Source: Oscillospiraceae bacterium
Lineage (GTDB): Bacteria > Bacillota_A > Clostridia > Oscillospirales > JAAYXM01
Length of the DNA: 5,597 nucleotides
Direction of reading: 5' to 3'
Assembly: GCA_017532355.1 (NCBI GenBank)
Contig: JAFXJK010000076.1
Span: 1 to 5,597, forward strand
Translations under genes and position numbers: made by a program
Shown: piece by piece, positions 1-5,391 of the stretch
How positions within the stretch are numbered: the first letter of the stretch is position 1
How the letters are laid out: the number at the start of each line of letters is the position of its first letter
Notes under the pieces: generated by a model
What the model saw: the letters and a program-made list of their open reading frames with translations, nothing else
Databases searched by the model: none
What the model was told of the DNA's origin: nothing

Positions 1-1719
1 AATCTCGCGCTCAATTTCGCGCAGCTTCTTATCGTTCTGCTTCTTGTTGGGAGCTTTCGGCTTCTCCTTTTTCTCTACCGTCTTTTTTACGGGTGCAGTT
101 TCCTTGCGGAGAGCGAGAAGCTGCTTTTCGCGTCTGAATTCGTCAAACGTACCGACAAAGTCATTGATAACTCCGTCGCGAAGCTCCCAGATTCTGTTTG
201 CGAATTTGTTTATGAAGAATCGGTCGTGCGAAACGAAAAGGAGAGCGCCCGTGTATTCTTCAACTGCCTCTTCAATCCATTCTCTTGAGGTTATGTCGAG
301 GTGGTTTGTCGGCTCGTCCAAAATGAGCAGGTTTATGTCGCCTGCCATAATCTCGCAAAGCTTAAGACGTGACCGCTCGCCGCCCGAGAGCGTCTTTACG
401 CTGTCAAAAACCTCATCGCCGAAGAAGAGAAATGATGCAAGTCGGTTGCGTGCAGTCTGCGTTGAAACGTTCAGGTCATAGAGCATAGTGTCAAGGATTG
501 ACCTATCCTCATTTGCAAAGGAGATAATCTGCGGCAGCATTGCCGACTTGACAGAGGGGTTGTAGGTGACGCTTCCGCGGTCGGGAGAAGAGTTTTTTGA
601 GATAATGTCTAAAAGCGTTGTCTTTCCAGAACCGTTGTCACCGATTAACGCAATTCTGTCTCCGTTTCTCATTGTGAGGTTTAATGAGTCAAAGAGAGTT
701 TTATCGTCAAACGCTTTGCTTAAATCGTTTATCTTGAGAACATTATCACCGAAAAAGTCTGCCGAGGAAAACTCTGCGTGGATGGTGTTCTTATACTCCT
801 TCGGCTTTTCGGTTTTACGCATTCTTTCAATGCGCTTTTCAATCGCAAAAGCGCGAACCTGAAGCTTTTTGTTTCCCATGCCCCAGCCGTGCATACGCTC
901 GGCGGTAAATTCAAGCTTTGCTATTGCAGCTTGCTCTGCCTTGTATCGCCTCAGCTGTTCTTCAAAGCGCGCTTCGCGCTCTTTTACGTAGAAACTGTAG
1001 TTTCCTGAATAGAACTCCGCCTCACCGTCGGAAAGCTCGATAACGCGAGTGATGCATTTGTCGATAAAATATCTGTCGTGGGAGATGATAAAGACCGTTC
1101 CGCGGAAAGTAGGCAGATATCCTTCAAGCCACTCGACGGCGTCAATGTCAAGGTGGTTTGTCGGCTCGTCGAGGAGAAGAATGTCAGGGTCGCGAAGAAG
1201 CGCACACGCTATCATTATCCTTGTCTCTTCACCGCCTGAGAGCGTAGAGAAGAGCCTTTCACGCATACTGTCGGGGATTCCAAGTCCGTTACAGGTCTTG
1301 TTGATTTCCGTCTCCACCGTATATCCGCCCATCTGTTCAAAACGTGAGGAGAGCGAATCATACCGAGCCAGGATTTCGGCGTCGGAATACACTTCCATCA
1401 TGCGTTCAAGCTCGCGGAGCTTTTTGGAGATGTCCTCGAGGTGAGAAAAAGAGGAGAGCAAAACGTCTGAAACCGTGTAGTCGGACGGATAGTCCGGAAT
1501 CTGCGAAACGACTGCAATCTTTCTGTCAGACGGAATCAAAACCTCTCCCGAGTCATAGTCGAGCTCGCCTGAAAGGATTTTGAAGAGCGTCGTCTTTCCG
1601 GAACCGTTGTCACCGAGAAGCCCAACTCGCTCGCCTCGCTCAATGGTGAAGGATAAATCTCGGAGAACGTGGTGTTCACCGTAAAATTTATTCAGTTTTG
1701 AAACTGAAATGTCAATCAT
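1..1719 (-). CDS. ABC-F family ATPase, C-terminus beyond the window
   Basis: This is a soluble ABC-F protein with two ATPase domains and no membrane segment. Members bind the ribosomal E site and act in translation (EttA-like factors) or protect ribosomes from antibiotics. I translated 573 residues without a stop. Domain 1 has Walker A GDNGSGKTT (36-44), signature LSGGE (160-164), Walker B with DEPTNHLD (184-191) and the H-loop SHD (213-215). Domain 2 repeats these at 360-368, 444-448, 468-475 and 497-499. Between them is a charged, helical linker (about 236-312), the position of the P-site tRNA interaction motif. A Lys-rich hinge (about 540-570) enters what is probably a C-terminal coiled coil, cut by the window edge; full members are usually 600-650 residues. 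Both catalytic Glu residues (185, 469) are present. The ATG overlaps the upstream stop by 8 bases and has only a weak AAAAGG site (1729-1734), which suggests translational coupling. The family is certain; a housekeeping versus resistance role cannot be told from sequence. Confidence 0.95.
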   Translation of the reverse strand, partial: MIDISVSKLNKFYGEHHVLRDLSFTIERGERVGLLGDNGSGKTTLFKILSGELDYDSGEVLIPSDRKIAVVSQIPDYPSDYTVSDVLLSSFSHLEDISKKLRELERMMEVYSDAEILARYDSLSSRFEQMGGYTVETEINKTCNGLGIPDSMRERLFSTLSGGEETRIMIACALLRDPDILLLDEPTNHLDIDAVEWLEGYLPTFRGTVFIISHDRYFIDKCITRVIELSDGEAEFYSGNYSFYVKEREARFEEQLRRYKAEQAAIAKLEFTAERMHGWGMGNKKLQVRAFAIEKRIERMRKTEKPKEYKNTIHAEFSSADFFGDNVLKINDLSKAFDDKTLFDSLNLTMRNGDRIALIGDNGSGKTTLLDIISKNSSPDRGSVTYNPSVKSAMLPQIISFANEDRSILDTMLYDLNVSTQTARNRLASFLFFGDEVFDSVKTLSGGERSRLKLCEIMAGDINLLILDEPTNHLDITSREWIEEAVEEYTGALLFVSHDRFFINKFANRIWELRDGVINDFVGTFDEFRREKQLLALRKETAPVKKTVEKKEKPKAPNKKQNDKKLREIEREI

Positions 1720-2512
1720 TTGTAGCTACCTTTTCTCTTTTTATAAGCTTTGCGGAGATTATGCCGTTTATTGATGCGACGTATCCACCCTCGCAGAGGC
1801 GAGGAAGCTCTTTTGTCTCATACTGATTCTGGCTGACAGCAACGTCAAGTGGACCGAATGAAGTGTCGATTGTGAGGTGTAAGAACTCTCCGACGGGTCG
1901 GTCTCCTGCAATCATGAAGCGAACATCACCCGAGAGAATCTCTGCCGAGATATGCGAGAGGAGAAGGTCTGTCTGCATCATCGACTCATCCTCGGAGAGC
2001 ATGCGTGTGTACATGCCGAGCGGTACGATAACGCCGAGTCCGCTTGTTTCATCGGAAAGAGCCTTTCTCATCTGCGCCTCGTTTTCGAAAAAAGAGATAG
2101 AGTGGGGGATAAGAGAAACCTGAAAATCATATTCGTTGTCAAAGGCGAGATCACGTGCGGCAAGCGCACCCATTACTCTTGCCGTGAAGACCTGTTCGGA
2201 GTCAGGCCTTTTGAGAAGTGCCTTGCAGTCGAGAAAGTCGTCGCGCTCTGCGGAAAAGTCGCGGACAAGCTCCAGACGCCATACCGTGTTTCCGTTAAAG
2301 TGCGGATCGAGGTTTAAGAGAGAAACGCTTTTTGTATTGTGGTCAAGCGCGACTCTCTCCCAGATTTCCGCGCCGCTCTTGTCAGAAAATATGGCGTATG
2401 CGCCGTTATCCACGGGAAGAAGCTTTCCTGAATTGAGAACGAAATCGGCAAGACGGTAAACGTCGTCCTCGCTCGTTATGTTAAAGCCTATATTTTCAAA
2501 AACCGTTGCCAT
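1712..2512 (-). CDS. Uncharacterised 266-residue cytosolic protein
   Basis: I do not recognise this family. The product is 266 residues, acidic-looking and of mixed alpha/beta character, with no signal peptide, no membrane segment and almost no cysteine, so it is probably cytosolic. An N-terminal part (about 1-80) has alternating hydrophobic strands ending near NGNTVWRL. A middle part (about 95-155) carries a run AALAARDLAF-like helix and SLIPHSISFF. The C-terminal part (about 160-266) has strand-rich segments such as GVIVPLGMY and GPLDVAVSQ. I see no nucleotide-binding, metal-binding or catalytic motif. The start is well supported by GGAGGTT (2519-2525) placed 6-7 bases before the ATG. Its last codons contain the start of the ABC-F gene (8-base overlap), so the two are probably translated together. 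The amidase gene ends 73 bases upstream on the same strand. The gene is surely real; its function is open. Confidence 0.85.
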   Translation of the reverse strand: MATVFENIGFNITSEDDVYRLADFVLNSGKLLPVDNGAYAIFSDKSGAEIWERVALDHNTKSVSLLNLDPHFNGNTVWRLELVRDFSAERDDFLDCKALLKRPDSEQVFTARVMGALAARDLAFDNEYDFQVSLIPHSISFFENEAQMRKALSDETSGLGVIVPLGMYTRMLSEDESMMQTDLLLSHISAEILSGDVRFMIAGDRPVGEFLHLTIDTSFGPLDVAVSQNQYETKELPRLCEGGYVASINGIISAKLIKREKVATND

Positions 2513-2518
2513 ATATAC

Positions 2519-2525
2519 AACCTCC
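2519..2525 (-). promoter_or_regulatory. Strong ribosome binding site of the 266-residue gene
   Basis: On the minus strand GGAGGTT lies just upstream of ATG 2512. It is a near-perfect match to the anti-Shine-Dalgarno sequence and fixes this start codon. Confidence 0.85.
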
Positions 2526-2551
2526 GAAGTGATAATAAATATCCAAAATAT

Positions 2552-2580
2552 ATTTTATCATATATATGGCGAAATTACCA
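2552..2580 (-). promoter_or_regulatory. Possible extended -10 promoter for the 266-residue gene
   Basis: The minus strand shows TGA-TAAAAT (2560-2552), an extended -10 arrangement with 5 of 6 bases matching TATAAT. A poor -35 candidate, TGGTAA, lies 17 bases further upstream (2580-2575). A start near 2545 would give a leader of about 33 bases. The region is very AT-rich, so chance matches are likely. Transcription from the amidase gene is the alternative. Confidence 0.35.
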
Positions 2581-2585
2581 GTTTT

Positions 2586-3158
2586 TTATAGTGTCGGAAG
2601 ACCAAAAAAATTGAGGAGTCCGTCATAGATTGCATAAGCGAAGGCGTATTGTCTGTCCTCAAGCTTTTCGGCATCTTCCTCGTTTGTGATATAAGCAAGC
2701 TCGAGGAGTACTGCAGGCATCTGCGTGCGTCTGAGAACGTAGAGCGACGGACGTACAAAAACTCCGTTGCGCTTGGTGTCAAGGCTTTCTGTTATGCTTG
2801 AAAGCAGTGCTTCGGCAAGAGCCTGTGCTGTGCCTCCTGAGCGGTAGATGTACATTTCCGTGCCGTTTACGTTTTCATTCACGTTTGCGTTTACGTGGAT
2901 ACTCAGGAAATAGTCTGCAGGCCAGGAATTTGCGGCAGAAACGCGTGCGGCAAGGCTTTCTGCATTGGTCGTACCGAGTGTTGTCTCGGGTGTCGGCCTT
3001 GAGAGACGCGCTTCAAAGCGTGGGTCGCGCTCCAAAATATCGCGGAGATATACTCCGACGGTGTAGGTAATGTCCTGCTCACGAAGACCAAAGCCCTCTG
3101 CTCCTGCGTTTACACCCTCAGGGTTATGCCCCTGGTCGATAAAAATTTTTATAGCCAT
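2586..3158 (-). CDS. N-acetylmuramoyl-L-alanine amidase (Amidase_3 type), no signal peptide
   Basis: This is a zinc-dependent amidase that cleaves the bond between N-acetylmuramic acid and L-alanine in peptidoglycan. The 190 residues are essentially one catalytic domain. The zinc ligands and catalytic residue are in the expected places: H11 in IFIDQGH, E27 in GLREQD, H88 in SIHVNA, and the catalytic E153 in AVLLELAYITN. There is no signal peptide, membrane anchor, SH3, LysM or peptidoglycan-binding repeat. Export would therefore need lysis, a holin, or mother-cell expression during sporulation; which applies is not shown. The family's SIHxNA loop is followed by an unusual Asn/Val-rich stretch (89-98). 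The start is supported by GGAGGT (3165-3170) 6 bases before ATG. A weak promoter-like TATACT lies at 3193-3188 without a convincing -35. The candidate small RNA upstream could instead be its leader. No phage genes are nearby. The family is certain and the biological role is not. Confidence 0.93.
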   Translation of the reverse strand: MAIKIFIDQGHNPEGVNAGAEGFGLREQDITYTVGVYLRDILERDPRFEARLSRPTPETTLGTTNAESLAARVSAANSWPADYFLSIHVNANVNENVNGTEMYIYRSGGTAQALAEALLSSITESLDTKRNGVFVRPSLYVLRRTQMPAVLLELAYITNEEDAEKLEDRQYAFAYAIYDGLLNFFGLPTL

Positions 3159-3164
3159 ACAAAA

Positions 3165-3170
3165 ACCTCC
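3165..3170 (-). promoter_or_regulatory. Ribosome binding site of the amidase gene
   Basis: GGAGGT on the minus strand sits 6 bases before ATG 3158 and supports that start codon, which places the zinc-binding histidine at residue 11. Confidence 0.85.
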
Positions 3171-3226
3171 GTAAAATACTTGTTTAAAGTATATGAGGAA
3201 GAGACTGCGCGGTTGACGGAATAATC

Positions 3227-3318
3227 AAAAAAGGAACAAGGCCTGCGCCAAAGAACGGCACAGACCTAGTTAAAAGGGGGATGAGTATGGGGATACTCAA
3301 GGGTAGATGAACTTCTAC
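3227..3318 (-). ncRNA. Candidate C-rich small RNA with three hairpins
   Basis: A compact minus-strand transcript of about 92 nt is predicted between a promoter and a terminator. In 5' to 3' order it contains: hairpin 1 (3318-3303, GUAGA/UCUAC, 6-nt loop), starting exactly at the expected +1; hairpin 2 (3299-3282, UGAGUAU/AUACUCA) with a CCCC loop; a single-stranded U-CCCCC-UUUU (3281-3272); and hairpin 3 (3271-3235) followed by CC and six T. Hairpin 3 pairs in 14 of 15 positions on the minus strand, including two G.U wobbles that become A.C mismatches on the plus strand, so the strand is clear. C-rich loops are known in Firmicute regulatory RNAs (RsaE/RoxS, FsrA) that pair with G-rich ribosome sites; a similar action here is inference. 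I could not assign it to a named family. The alternative is a 5' leader with an attenuator for the amidase gene, which starts 66-70 bases downstream. Confidence 0.6.
3235..3271 (-). terminator. 3' hairpin and T run ending the candidate small RNA
   Basis: On the minus strand an 11-bp stem (3267-3257 with 3249-3239) containing two G.U pairs closes a 7-nt loop. It is extended by a U.U mismatch and three more pairs. CC and six T (3232-3227) follow at once. This is the form of an intrinsic terminator reading leftward. The plus strand has no T run after the stem. Confidence 0.65.
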
Positions 3319-3324
3319 AAGTCA

Positions 3325-3333
3325 ATTATACCA
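3325..3333 (-). promoter_or_regulatory. Extended -10 promoter for the candidate small RNA
   Basis: The minus strand reads TGG-TATAAT (3333-3325), a perfect -10 with the extended TGn element. Six bases later comes G3318, a suitable +1 that coincides with the first base of hairpin 1. No good -35 is present at 16-18 bases, which extended -10 promoters can tolerate. Confidence 0.6.
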
Positions 3334-3412
3334 CAGAAAAATTGTAAAGTTTTGCCGAACTGTGAATATAAATAAAATAATTGGTAAACAAACTATTAAC
3401 GACAAATTTCTA

Positions 3413-3441
3413 TTGAAAAAAACGGGGAAATTGTATATAAT
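3413..3441 (+). promoter_or_regulatory. Sigma-A promoter of pgi
   Basis: TTGAAA (3413-3418) and a perfect TATAAT (3436-3441) are separated by exactly 17 bases. Transcription would begin near 3448, giving a leader of about 24 bases before the pgi start. It points away from the small-RNA promoter, so the two form a divergent pair. Confidence 0.85.
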
Positions 3442-3455
3442 GATAATAAAATACA

Positions 3456-3463
3456 AAAGGAGA
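3456..3463 (+). promoter_or_regulatory. Ribosome binding site of pgi
   Basis: AAAGGAGA lies 8 bases before ATG 3472 and supports that start. Confidence 0.85.
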
Positions 3464-3471
3464 ATTTAGAC

Positions 3472-4800
3472 ATGATTAAAATAAACCTCGAAAAAGCATC
3501 TGATTTCATATCTGCTGATGAATTAAACGGCTTTTTGCCGCGACTTTCCAAGGCACACGATACGCTTGTAAACGGCACCGGTGAGGGTGCGGATTTTCTC
3601 GGTTGGCTCGGACTTCCGGGGAATATTGATATGGAAGAATACACCCGTATTAAAGCGGCGGCAAAGAGAATAAGAGGGAACTCGGAAGTGCTTGTTGTTG
3701 TAGGTATTGGCGGTTCATACCTTGGCGCACGTGCAGCGATTGAGTTTATAAAGGGAAGCTTTCCGAATCAGAAGGGAAAGGCTGACCCTGAGGTGTATTT
3801 TGTCGGTAACAACTTGAGTACGGATTACATAAACGAAGTTATAAGCATAATTGGTGAGCGCGATTTTTCTATAAATGTTATTTCAAAATCAGGCTCCACA
3901 ACTGAGCCTGCTGTTGCTTTCCGCATCTTCAAGGAGCTTATTGAGAAAAAGTACGGAAAAGAAGGTGCACGCGAGAGAATATTTGCGACTACCGACAAGG
4001 CTCGCGGCGCGCTCAAGACTCTTGCTGACAATGCAGGGTATGAAACCTTTGTAATTCCCGACAACATCGGAGGAAGATACTCTGTTCTCACAGCTGTCGG
4101 ACTTCTTCCTATGGCGGTAGCAGGTATTGATACAGATGCGGCGATTCGTGGAGCTAAAAAGGCGTCTGAAGAGCTTGTTTCAACAAAAGATCTGAGCAAT
4201 CCGGCATGGGCATACACTGCGGCGCGCAATATCATGTACGAAAAGGGAAAAAAGATAGAGGTTCTCGCTTGCTTCGAGCCGAGATTCAGGTTTATGGCAG
4301 AATGGTGGAAGCAGCTCTTTGGAGAGAGCGAAGGCAAAGACGGTCTCGGAATTTTCCCTGCATCTGTCGAGTTTTCTGCAGACCTTCATTCAATGGGTCA
4401 GTATATCCAGGAAGGTGAGCGTATTCTTCAGGAGACTTTTGTTTCCATAGGCAAACCGAAGGCGGAGATAGTAATCCCTGAAAACGGTGAGGATTTCGAC
4501 GGCCTCAATTATCTCGCAGGTCGCAATGTTGCATTCGTAAACGAAAATGCATATAAAGGAACTGCGATTGCACACAAGGACGGAAAAACACCGAATATGA
4601 CGATTGAGCTTGCAGGCTCGGATGCTGAGAATTTTGGCTATCTCGTATATTTCTTTGAGTTCTCCTGCGGTCTTTCCGGATATGTTCTCGGGGTAAACCC
4701 GTTTAATCAGCCGGGCGTTGAGGCATATAAGAAAAATATGTTTGCTCTCCTCGGAAAGCCGGGATATGAAGAACTAAGAAAAGAAATTTTGGAAAAATAG
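3472..4800 (+). CDS. pgi: Glucose-6-phosphate isomerase
   Basis: This enzyme interconverts glucose 6-phosphate and fructose 6-phosphate, the second step of glycolysis, in the cytosol. The 442-residue length fits the compact bacterial class (about 445-450). Motifs run in order: VVVGIGGSYLGARAAIE (75-91) of the first SIS domain; the phosphate-binding SKSGSTTE (138-145); GGRYSVLTAVGLLP (200-213), PGI signature 1, with R202; FGESEGKDG (283-291), with the presumed catalytic E285; ADLHSMGQ (303-310), with H306; and NPFNQPGVEAYK (409-420), PGI signature 2, ending in the presumed ring-opening or catalytic K420. All key residues are present, so it should be active. The gene is monocistronic by appearance: it has its own strong promoter and is followed by an AT-rich hairpin and a new promoter. 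Codon use resembles its neighbours. Confidence 0.98.
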   Translation: MIKINLEKASDFISADELNGFLPRLSKAHDTLVNGTGEGADFLGWLGLPGNIDMEEYTRIKAAAKRIRGNSEVLVVVGIGGSYLGARAAIEFIKGSFPNQKGKADPEVYFVGNNLSTDYINEVISIIGERDFSINVISKSGSTTEPAVAFRIFKELIEKKYGKEGARERIFATTDKARGALKTLADNAGYETFVIPDNIGGRYSVLTAVGLLPMAVAGIDTDAAIRGAKKASEELVSTKDLSNPAWAYTAARNIMYEKGKKIEVLACFEPRFRFMAEWWKQLFGESEGKDGLGIFPASVEFSADLHSMGQYIQEGERILQETFVSIGKPKAEIVIPENGEDFDGLNYLAGRNVAFVNENAYKGTAIAHKDGKTPNMTIELAGSDAENFGYLVYFFEFSCGLSGYVLGVNPFNQPGVEAYKKNMFALLGKPGYEELRKEILEK

Positions 4801-4802
4801 TA

Positions 4803-4831
4803 AAAATCTCAAAATATTATATTGAGATTTT
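4803..4831 (+). terminator. AT-rich hairpin after pgi, probable weak terminator
   Basis: A perfect 10-bp stem, AAAATCTCAA (4803-4812) with TTGAGATTTT (4822-4831), closes a 9-base loop. It starts two bases after the pgi stop. It has only two G-C pairs, and the T run is inside the stem, so termination may be leaky. Its right arm also supplies the -35 box of the next promoter. Confidence 0.5.
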
Positions 4832-4850
4832 GTGGAAAATGTGTTATCAT
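4822..4850 (+). promoter_or_regulatory. Promoter of the P-loop protein gene
   Basis: TTGAGA (4822-4827) and TATCAT (4845-4850) are 17 bases apart; each box differs from consensus by one base. The predicted start is near 4857, leaving a leader of about 86 bases before ATG 4943. Confidence 0.75.
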
Positions 4851-4864
4851 ATAACCAGAAGAAC

Positions 4865-4927
4865 TCAACCTCGTCAGGTTGAAATTCGGCAATCGCTTGC
4901 CGTGAAAGCGAGGACCGCATTTTGCGG
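4865..4927 (+). promoter_or_regulatory. Structured mRNA leader with three tandem hairpins
   Basis: Three small stems follow one another: TCAACC/GGTTGA (4865-4870 with 4877-4882), CGGCAA/TTGCCG (4887-4892 with 4897-4902), and CCGCA/TGCGG (4915-4919 with 4923-4927). The last ends 3 bases before the ribosome site. Competing pairings exist: TCGCTT (4893-4898) with AAGCGA (4906-4911), and CCTCG (4869-4873) with CGAGG (4909-4913). There is no T run, so any control would act on translation or mRNA stability. I do not recognise a known riboswitch class. Confidence 0.45.
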
Positions 4928-4930
4928 AGT

Positions 4931-4936
4931 AAGGAG
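4931..4936 (+). promoter_or_regulatory. Ribosome binding site deciding the P-loop gene start
   Basis: AAGGAG lies 6 bases before ATG 4943. An in-frame TTG at 4922 would place this site inside the coding region and leave itself without one, so ATG 4943 is preferred. Confidence 0.85.
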
Positions 4937-4942
4937 TGGACT

Positions 4943-5350
4943 ATGGTTCGCGTAATTATGGGACTTCAGGGTCATGGAAAAACAAAACAGATTATTGAGC
5001 TTACCAACAAGGCAGCAGCTGAGGATTTGGCAGTTGTTTGCATCGAGCGTGGTACAAAGCTTACATACGATATAAGTCATAAGGCTCGTTTGGTTGACGT
5101 TTCCGCTTACTTTATCGAGAGCTATGAGCACCTCAAGGCGTTCATCTGCGGTTTGCATTCTGCAAACTTCGATATTTCGAAGATCTTCATCGACAGCCTT
5201 TACAAGGTTTCAAAGAGCGATTGCGAAAAGGAAACTGAAGACTTCCTCCTCTGGGCAGAGAAGTTCGGAGAAGAGAACAAGATTGATTTCGTAATCACAA
5301 TCAGCGCTGACGATGCAAAGGCATCCGACACAATCAAGAAGTTCTTCTAA
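4943..5350 (+). CDS. Small P-loop NTPase of unknown function (135 residues)
   Basis: The protein begins almost directly with a Walker A motif, GLQGHGKT (7-14). It has a hydrophobic strand with acid, KIFIDSL (80-86, D84), that fits Walker B, and a later strand DFVITIS (115-121). Other notable segments are VVCIERGTKLTYD (31-43) and ARLVDVSAYFIESYEHL (48-64). There is no signal peptide or membrane segment, so it is cytosolic. It is far shorter than most P-loop enzymes and lacks a visible lid or substrate domain. I recall similar short clostridial proteins, sometimes labelled PilT-like or hypothetical, but no pilus genes are here and that name would be unsafe. It has its own promoter, a structured leader and a strong terminator, so it appears to be a single-gene unit. 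ATP or GTP binding is likely; the role is unknown. Confidence 0.9.
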   Translation: MVRVIMGLQGHGKTKQIIELTNKAAAEDLAVVCIERGTKLTYDISHKARLVDVSAYFIESYEHLKAFICGLHSANFDISKIFIDSLYKVSKSDCEKETEDFLLWAEKFGEENKIDFVITISADDAKASDTIKKFF

Positions 5351-5361
5351 AATCAAAAAAG

Positions 5362-5391
5362 AAAGCTGTGGTTTTTACCACAGCTTTTTTT
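5362..5391. terminator. Strong bidirectional terminator between converging genes
   Basis: A perfect 10-bp stem, AAAGCTGTGG (5362-5371) with CCACAGCTTT (5378-5387), closes a 6-base loop and runs into seven T (5385-5391) on the plus strand. On the minus strand the stem is followed by a T-rich tract (CTTTTTTGATTTT), so it can also end the HAD gene. The HAD stop codon overlaps the plus-strand T run. Confidence 0.9.

Noticed and set aside
44..1583. Several open frames on the plus strand across the left part (for example 44-481, 566-862, 1049-1444)
   Set aside because: They are antisense to the ABC-F gene, whose frame is continuous with all ABC motifs. They have no ribosome sites, and their products are Ser/Arg-rich low-complexity proteins typical of antisense frames.
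1863..2459. Plus-strand open frames opposite the 266-residue gene
   Set aside because: The minus-strand frame is longer, has a near-perfect ribosome site and couples to the next gene. The plus-strand frames overlap one another and look like shadows.
3188..3216. TATACT with TCAACC as a promoter for the amidase gene
   Set aside because: The -35 matches only three of six bases and there is no extended -10, so I mention it in the amidase entry but do not list it as a feature.
3235..3271. The intergenic hairpin as a plus-strand terminator or pgi leader element
   Set aside because: On the plus strand two wobble pairs become A.C mismatches and no T run follows. The pgi promoter also lies downstream of it, so it is not in the pgi transcript.
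3281..3310. A nine-codon plus-strand reading frame preceded by GGGGG (ATGAGTATG start, TGA end)
   Set aside because: The G run directly abuts the ATG without proper spacing, and the bases coincide with hairpins 2 and 1 of the minus-strand RNA, which explain them better.
3825..4575. Minus-strand open frames within pgi
   Set aside because: They are antisense to a fully conserved enzyme gene and have no independent support.
4922..4942. TTG at 4922 as an earlier start of the P-loop protein
   Set aside because: It has no ribosome site at the right distance, it lies in the loop and arm of the third leader hairpin, and the added residues would overlap the good AAGGAG site that serves ATG 4943.
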